8,447 bases of DNA from DASUGM01 sp036274055 (lineage in GTDB: Bacteria > Acidobacteriota > Vicinamibacteria > Vicinamibacterales > SCN-69-37). The stretch's first letter is position 1, and every line of letters begins with the position of its first letter. The position numbers and the translations under genes are program-made. The notes under the pieces were generated by a model, which did not search any database, was not told the DNA's origin, and saw only the letters and a list, made by a program, of their open reading frames with translations. Location of the stretch: NCBI GenBank assembly GCA_036274055.1, contig DASUGM010000369.1:1-8447 (forward strand). Direction: 5' to 3'. Shown here piece after piece: positions 5,593 through 8,447 of the stretch.

Positions 5593-6234
5593 TTGCTCAC
5601 CGTCTACGAGATCTACCAGTCGGTGCAGGGCGAGTCGACGCACGTCGGCCGGCCGTGCGTCTTCGTGCGCCTTGCGGCCTGCGATCTTCGCTGCAGCTGG
5701 TGCGACACGCCGTACGCGTTCACCGGCGGCCGGAAGATGTCGGTTGACGGCGTGCTCGCGGAGGCCGCGAAGTTCAGCGCGCGGCTGATCGAGCTGACCG
5801 GCGGCGAGCCCCTGCTGCAGAAGGATTCGATCGAGCTGATGGAGCGGCTCATCGCCGGGGGTTGGGAAGTGCTGCTCGAGACCGGCGGCCATCTGCCGAT
5901 CGACGACGTTCCCGACGCCGTCGTCGCGATTGTCGACGTGAAATGTCCGGGCAGCGGCGAAGCCGGCAGGATGCACTGGCCCAACCTCGACCAGTTGTCG
6001 CCTCACGACGAGGTCAAGTTCGTCATCAAAGATCGCGCCGACTTCGACTACGCCGTCGACGTGATTCGGCGCCATGACTTGTCGGCGCGCGCCGCCGCCG
6101 TGCTGTTGTCACCCGTGCACGGCGTGCTGTCGCCAGCGACGTTGACCGCGTGGCTCCTTGAAAGCGGCCTCGACGCGCGCCTGCAGCTGCAGGCGCACAA
6201 ATACATCTGGGCACCGGAAACGCGGGGCGTCTGA
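5593..6234 (+). CDS. queE: 7-carboxy-7-deazaguanine synthase (radical SAM)
   Basis: QueE converts 6-carboxy-tetrahydropterin to 7-carboxy-7-deazaguanine in the queuosine precursor pathway. The 213-residue protein begins with Y-E-I-Y-Q-S-V-Q-G-E-S, the typical family start, which supports the TTG at 5593. The [4Fe-4S]/SAM cluster motif is C30-x3-C34-x2-C37 (C-D-L-R-C-S-W-C). T-G-G-E-P-L-L (69-75) is the radical SAM G-G-E motif. The C-terminus (L-Q-A-H-K-Y-I-W-A-P-E-T-R-G-V) is characteristic. The stop overlaps the queC start by one base, so the two are translationally coupled and supply consecutive steps. A leaderless promoter candidate is just upstream. Confidence 0.96.
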   Translation: MLTVYEIYQSVQGESTHVGRPCVFVRLAACDLRCSWCDTPYAFTGGRKMSVDGVLAEAAKFSARLIELTGGEPLLQKDSIELMERLIAGGWEVLLETGGHLPIDDVPDAVVAIVDVKCPGSGEAGRMHWPNLDQLSPHDEVKFVIKDRADFDYAVDVIRRHDLSARAAAVLLSPVHGVLSPATLTAWLLESGLDARLQLQAHKYIWAPETRGV

Positions 6235-6905
6235 TGCGGCGCGCCGTCGTCCTGCTGTCAGGTGGACTGGATTCGGCGACCGCCGCCGCGCTGGCGCGCC
6301 GCGAGGGGTTTTCGCTGTACGGCCTGACCGTGCGCTACGGGCAGGTGCACGCGCAGGAAATCGAGGCGGCGCGCCGCGTCGCCGCCGCGCTCGGCTTCGA
6401 GCGGCACGCGGAGATCGATGTCGACCTCGCGTCGTTTGGCGGATCGGCGCTGACCGGCGACGGCGCGATTCCGCAGGATCGCCGGCCCGACGCGACCGAC
6501 ATCCCCGTGACCTACGTGCCGGCGCGCAACACCGTGATGTTGTCGCTGGCGCTCGCCTGGGCTGAAGTGCTGGACGCGGAACGCATCGTGATTGGCGTCA
6601 ACGCCGTCGACTATTCCGGCTATCCCGACTGCCGGCCTGAGTTCATCGCCGCCTTCGAATACCTGGCCTCCCTGGCGACCAGGGCTGGCGTCTCGGGACA
6701 CGCGCCGCGCATCTGGACGCCGCTTCAGCAGTTGTCGAAGGCCGGCATCATTCGGCTTGGCCAGGAGTTGGGCGTCGACTACGGCCTGACGCACAGCTGC
6801 TATTCGCCGCAGGCCGGCGGCCGGCCCTGCGGCCACTGCGACAGTTGCCGGCTCCGGGCGCGGGGATTTGAAGAAGCCGGGGTCCAGGACCCTGCGCTTC
6901 TCTAG
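6234..6905 (+). CDS. queC: 7-cyano-7-deazaguanine (preQ0) synthase
   Basis: QueC is an ATP-dependent amidotransferase-like enzyme that turns the QueE product plus ammonia into preQ0. The 223-residue protein has the PP-loop L-S-G-G-L-D-S (8-14), the V-T-Y-V-P-A-R-N-T motif around 92-100, and the zinc site C189, C199, C202 and C205 (S-C-Y-S-P near 188-192, then C-G-H-C-D-S-C). Length and motifs are standard. The ATG at 6234 overlaps the queE stop (TGATG), so translation is coupled and a strong ribosome binding site is not needed. queD and folE, which make the upstream intermediates, are not in the window. The TAG stop is the entry to a large repeat array. Confidence 0.97.
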   Translation: MRRAVVLLSGGLDSATAAALARREGFSLYGLTVRYGQVHAQEIEAARRVAAALGFERHAEIDVDLASFGGSALTGDGAIPQDRRPDATDIPVTYVPARNTVMLSLALAWAEVLDAERIVIGVNAVDYSGYPDCRPEFIAAFEYLASLATRAGVSGHAPRIWTPLQQLSKAGIIRLGQELGVDYGLTHSCYSPQAGGRPCGHCDSCRLRARGFEEAGVQDPALL

Positions 6906-7020
6906 GCTCAGGGCTCACGGCTCAGGGCTCGGAGCCAAACCCGCCCCGAGCCCCGAACCCCGAGCCCCGAACCCCGAACCGAGCCCTGAGCCCTGAGCCC
7001 TGAGCCCTGAGCCCTGAGCC
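6905..7020 (+). repeat. Large inverted heptanucleotide array R5, between queC and the kinase
   Basis: The left part (6905-6932) has units GGCTCAG, GGCTCAC, GGCTCAG and GGCTCGG. A middle part (6940-6980) has about five units of the CGAGCCC/CGAACCC type. The right part (6981-7020) has five perfect copies of GAGCCCT plus a partial sixth. Left and right units are reverse complements (GGCTCAG and CTGAGCC), so a long stem can form. It belongs to the same sequence family as R3. It fills nearly all of the 131-nt gap. No T-run follows, but the stem could still limit read-through or protect the queC 3' end. Confidence 0.9.
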
Positions 7021-7024
7021 CCCG

Positions 7025-7030
7025 TAAGAT
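7025..7030 (+). promoter_or_regulatory. Putative -10 hexamer (TAAGAT) for the histidine kinase gene, leaderless geometry
   Basis: TAAGAT is 6 nt before the GTG start at 7037 and directly follows the repeat array. Only six bases separate it from the start, all A or C, so there is no Shine-Dalgarno. The -35 position would fall inside the repeat array, where no TTGACA-like sequence is seen. Confidence 0.5.
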
Positions 7031-7036
7031 ACCCCC

Positions 7037-8447
7037 GTGGCCGCGCGTCCCCTCCGCGAGCAATTGATTCTCGCCACGCTTGTGATGCTTTTGCCGCTCG
7101 CGACGATGCTGGCGTGGGCAGGTAGCGTCACTTACCGCAAGCAGGTTGCCCAGGTCGCGGTGGAAGCCGCGTCGATGGCAGCGCTGGTGGCCGCGCACAT
7201 CGACGAATCAAAACCTGCCGGCGAATTCGAGGTCAGTCCGTTCCTGCAACGGCTGCGCCTGCCGGATCCCGGGACCAGCATCACCATCGTCGATCGGTCG
7301 CGTGACGGGAAAGTGATCGCGACCAAGAAGGGCGCGCCCGGCTACGTCGAGGAGGCGGTCACCGGGACGGCCGAGGCGACCGGACGGCCGTGGACTGTCG
7401 TCGTTGGCATTCCCGCTTCGCAGGCATGGTGGCGGACCGAGGATTCCTATCAGCGCGCGCTGCTCCTGGCGGCGCTGGCGACGGTCCTCATGCTCGTCGC
7501 CGAGGCGTTCTTCGTCCGCCGATGGACGAGCGCGCTGCATAAGTTCGAGAAGACCGCCGATCGGGTCGGCGCCGGCGACCTGCGCACGCCGCCGCGCGAG
7601 CCGATGCCGCTGCTCGAACTCGAGCATCTGCGCGACGCGTTCATCGGGATGGTCGACAATTTGCGCGAGGCGCGCGAGGCGATCGCGCGGCAGGTCGAGG
7701 AAGAGCGGCACATGCGTGAGGAGCTGCAGTCGCTGCAGCAGCAGATCATCCGGCAGGAGCGCCTTGCCGCAATCGGCGTGCTGCTGTCGGGAATCGCGCA
7801 CGAGCTCAACAATCCGCTGCAGTCGATTTCGGGGTTTGCCGATCTGCTGCAGCGCGATCCGGAAGTGAAACCGGCCGCGCACGCCGACCTTGCCCTGATC
7901 AAGAAAGAGAGCATGCGCGCCAGCGCGATCATCCGCAATCTCTCGCGGTTCAGCCGCCAGCAGGGGACCGAACCGGCCAGCGTCTACCTGCGCGACGTCG
8001 TCGCATCGGTCGTCGAGCTGCGCCAGCGCCGATTCCACGAGCAGGGGATCGCGTTGACCGTCGACGACACGTCGATCGATCCGACGCGCGCCGTGTTCAC
8101 GGAGTTGCAGCAGGTGCTGCTCAACTTCGTCATCAACGCCGAACAGTCGCTGCTCGAAACGCATGCCACCGACAAGCGGATGTACATCCGCACGCTCGAT
8201 ATCGAGGATCGGGTCAGGCTGGAAGTCGAAGACACCGGTCCGGGCGTGCCGCCGCAGCACGAGGGCAAGCTGTTCCAGCCGTTCTTCACCACCAAACCGA
8301 TGGGCGAAGGCACCGGCCTGGGACTCTCGGTCAGTTACGGGATCGTCCGCTCCTTCAACGGCACGATTGGCTACCGCCGCGGCCCCGCCGGCGGCGCGCT
8401 CTTCTACTTCGAGCTCCCCAAGGGCGAAGGCGTCCGGCGGATCTACG
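7037..8447 (+). CDS. Membrane sensor histidine kinase, 3' end outside the window
   Basis: An open frame from GTG 7037 to the window end (470 codons), without a stop. Residues about 10-32 are a first membrane helix, about 33-140 an extracytoplasmic sensor domain (I-T-I-V-D-R-S-R-D-G-K-V-I-A suggests a PAS/CACHE-like fold), about 141-163 a second membrane helix, about 164-217 a HAMP domain, and 218-243 a charged coiled coil. The HisKA domain has H255 in G-I-A-H-E-L-N-N-P-L-Q-S, the phosphorylated His. The ATPase part has N363 and N367 (N-F-V-I-N-A), D399-T-G-P-G, and the G-E-G-T-G-L-G-L box from 423. It is a complete class I kinase catalytic core. The signal is unknown. The partner response regulator is not in view and may lie downstream. 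The frame choice is supported by continuous domain matches. Confidence 0.93.
   Translation, partial: MAARPLREQLILATLVMLLPLATMLAWAGSVTYRKQVAQVAVEAASMAALVAAHIDESKPAGEFEVSPFLQRLRLPDPGTSITIVDRSRDGKVIATKKGAPGYVEEAVTGTAEATGRPWTVVVGIPASQAWWRTEDSYQRALLLAALATVLMLVAEAFFVRRWTSALHKFEKTADRVGAGDLRTPPREPMPLLELEHLRDAFIGMVDNLREAREAIARQVEEERHMREELQSLQQQIIRQERLAAIGVLLSGIAHELNNPLQSISGFADLLQRDPEVKPAAHADLALIKKESMRASAIIRNLSRFSRQQGTEPASVYLRDVVASVVELRQRRFHEQGIALTVDDTSIDPTRAVFTELQQVLLNFVINAEQSLLETHATDKRMYIRTLDIEDRVRLEVEDTGPGVPPQHEGKLFQPFFTTKPMGEGTGLGLSVSYGIVRSFNGTIGYRRGPAGGALFYFELPKGEGVRRIY

Noticed and set aside
6880..6892. 13-bp palindrome GGGTCCAGGACCC at the end of queC
   Set aside because: Short and explained by coding sequence; no second copy seen in the window.
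6905..7020. CRISPR array
   Set aside because: Units are 7 bp in direct tandem with no spacers, and there are no cas genes.
7208..8260. 350-codon minus-strand frame opposite the histidine kinase
   Set aside because: The plus strand has a complete kinase domain order in one frame; the antisense reading is a composition by-product.

Overview
The window is high-GC bacterial DNA with compact operons, several TTG/GTG starts, and AT-rich -10-like hexamers placed right before some start codons. A bacterial microcompartment (BMC) locus next to ordinary housekeeping genes, together with the general protein style, suggests an environmental Acidobacteriota member, perhaps Vicinamibacteria-like. That assignment is an inference from general resemblance, not from a marker gene.

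Layout, left to right. Positions 17-907 hold a membrane-anchored TPR protein and a small membrane protein with a Cys-rich metal-binding-like tail. Positions 980-3426 hold a compact BMC locus: a class II (FucA/AraD-type) aldolase with a C-terminal encapsulation-peptide-like helix, one hexameric shell protein (BMC-H), three consecutive pentameric vertex proteins (BMC-P), and a 73-residue protein with an amphipathic N-terminal helix and a C-x2-C-x2-C-x2-H tail. The end of this locus overlaps nth (endonuclease III), which is followed by a secreted cyclophilin-type prolyl isomerase. A DUF72 gene converges on the isomerase and carries a perfect 62-bp palindrome inside its reading frame. Divergent from it is the queE-queC pair for 7-deazaguanine (queuosine precursor) synthesis. 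The last gene is a membrane sensor histidine kinase cut by the window end.

The aldolase and shell genes fit a microcompartment that cleaves a deoxy-sugar phosphate and retains the aldehyde product, as in the Planctomycetes/Verrucomicrobia fucose-rhamnose compartments. No aldehyde dehydrogenase, phosphotransacylase or alcohol dehydrogenase is present here, so those would have to be encoded elsewhere.

The most unusual structure is non-coding. Five of the gene junctions contain heptanucleotide repeat arrays, three of them arranged as inverted arrays able to form long hairpins. They abut stop codons (all TAG) and in two cases run into, or end exactly at, the next start codon. A second pattern is a -10-like hexamer 6-9 nt before a GTG or TTG start at four transcription-unit heads, which suggests leaderless transcription.
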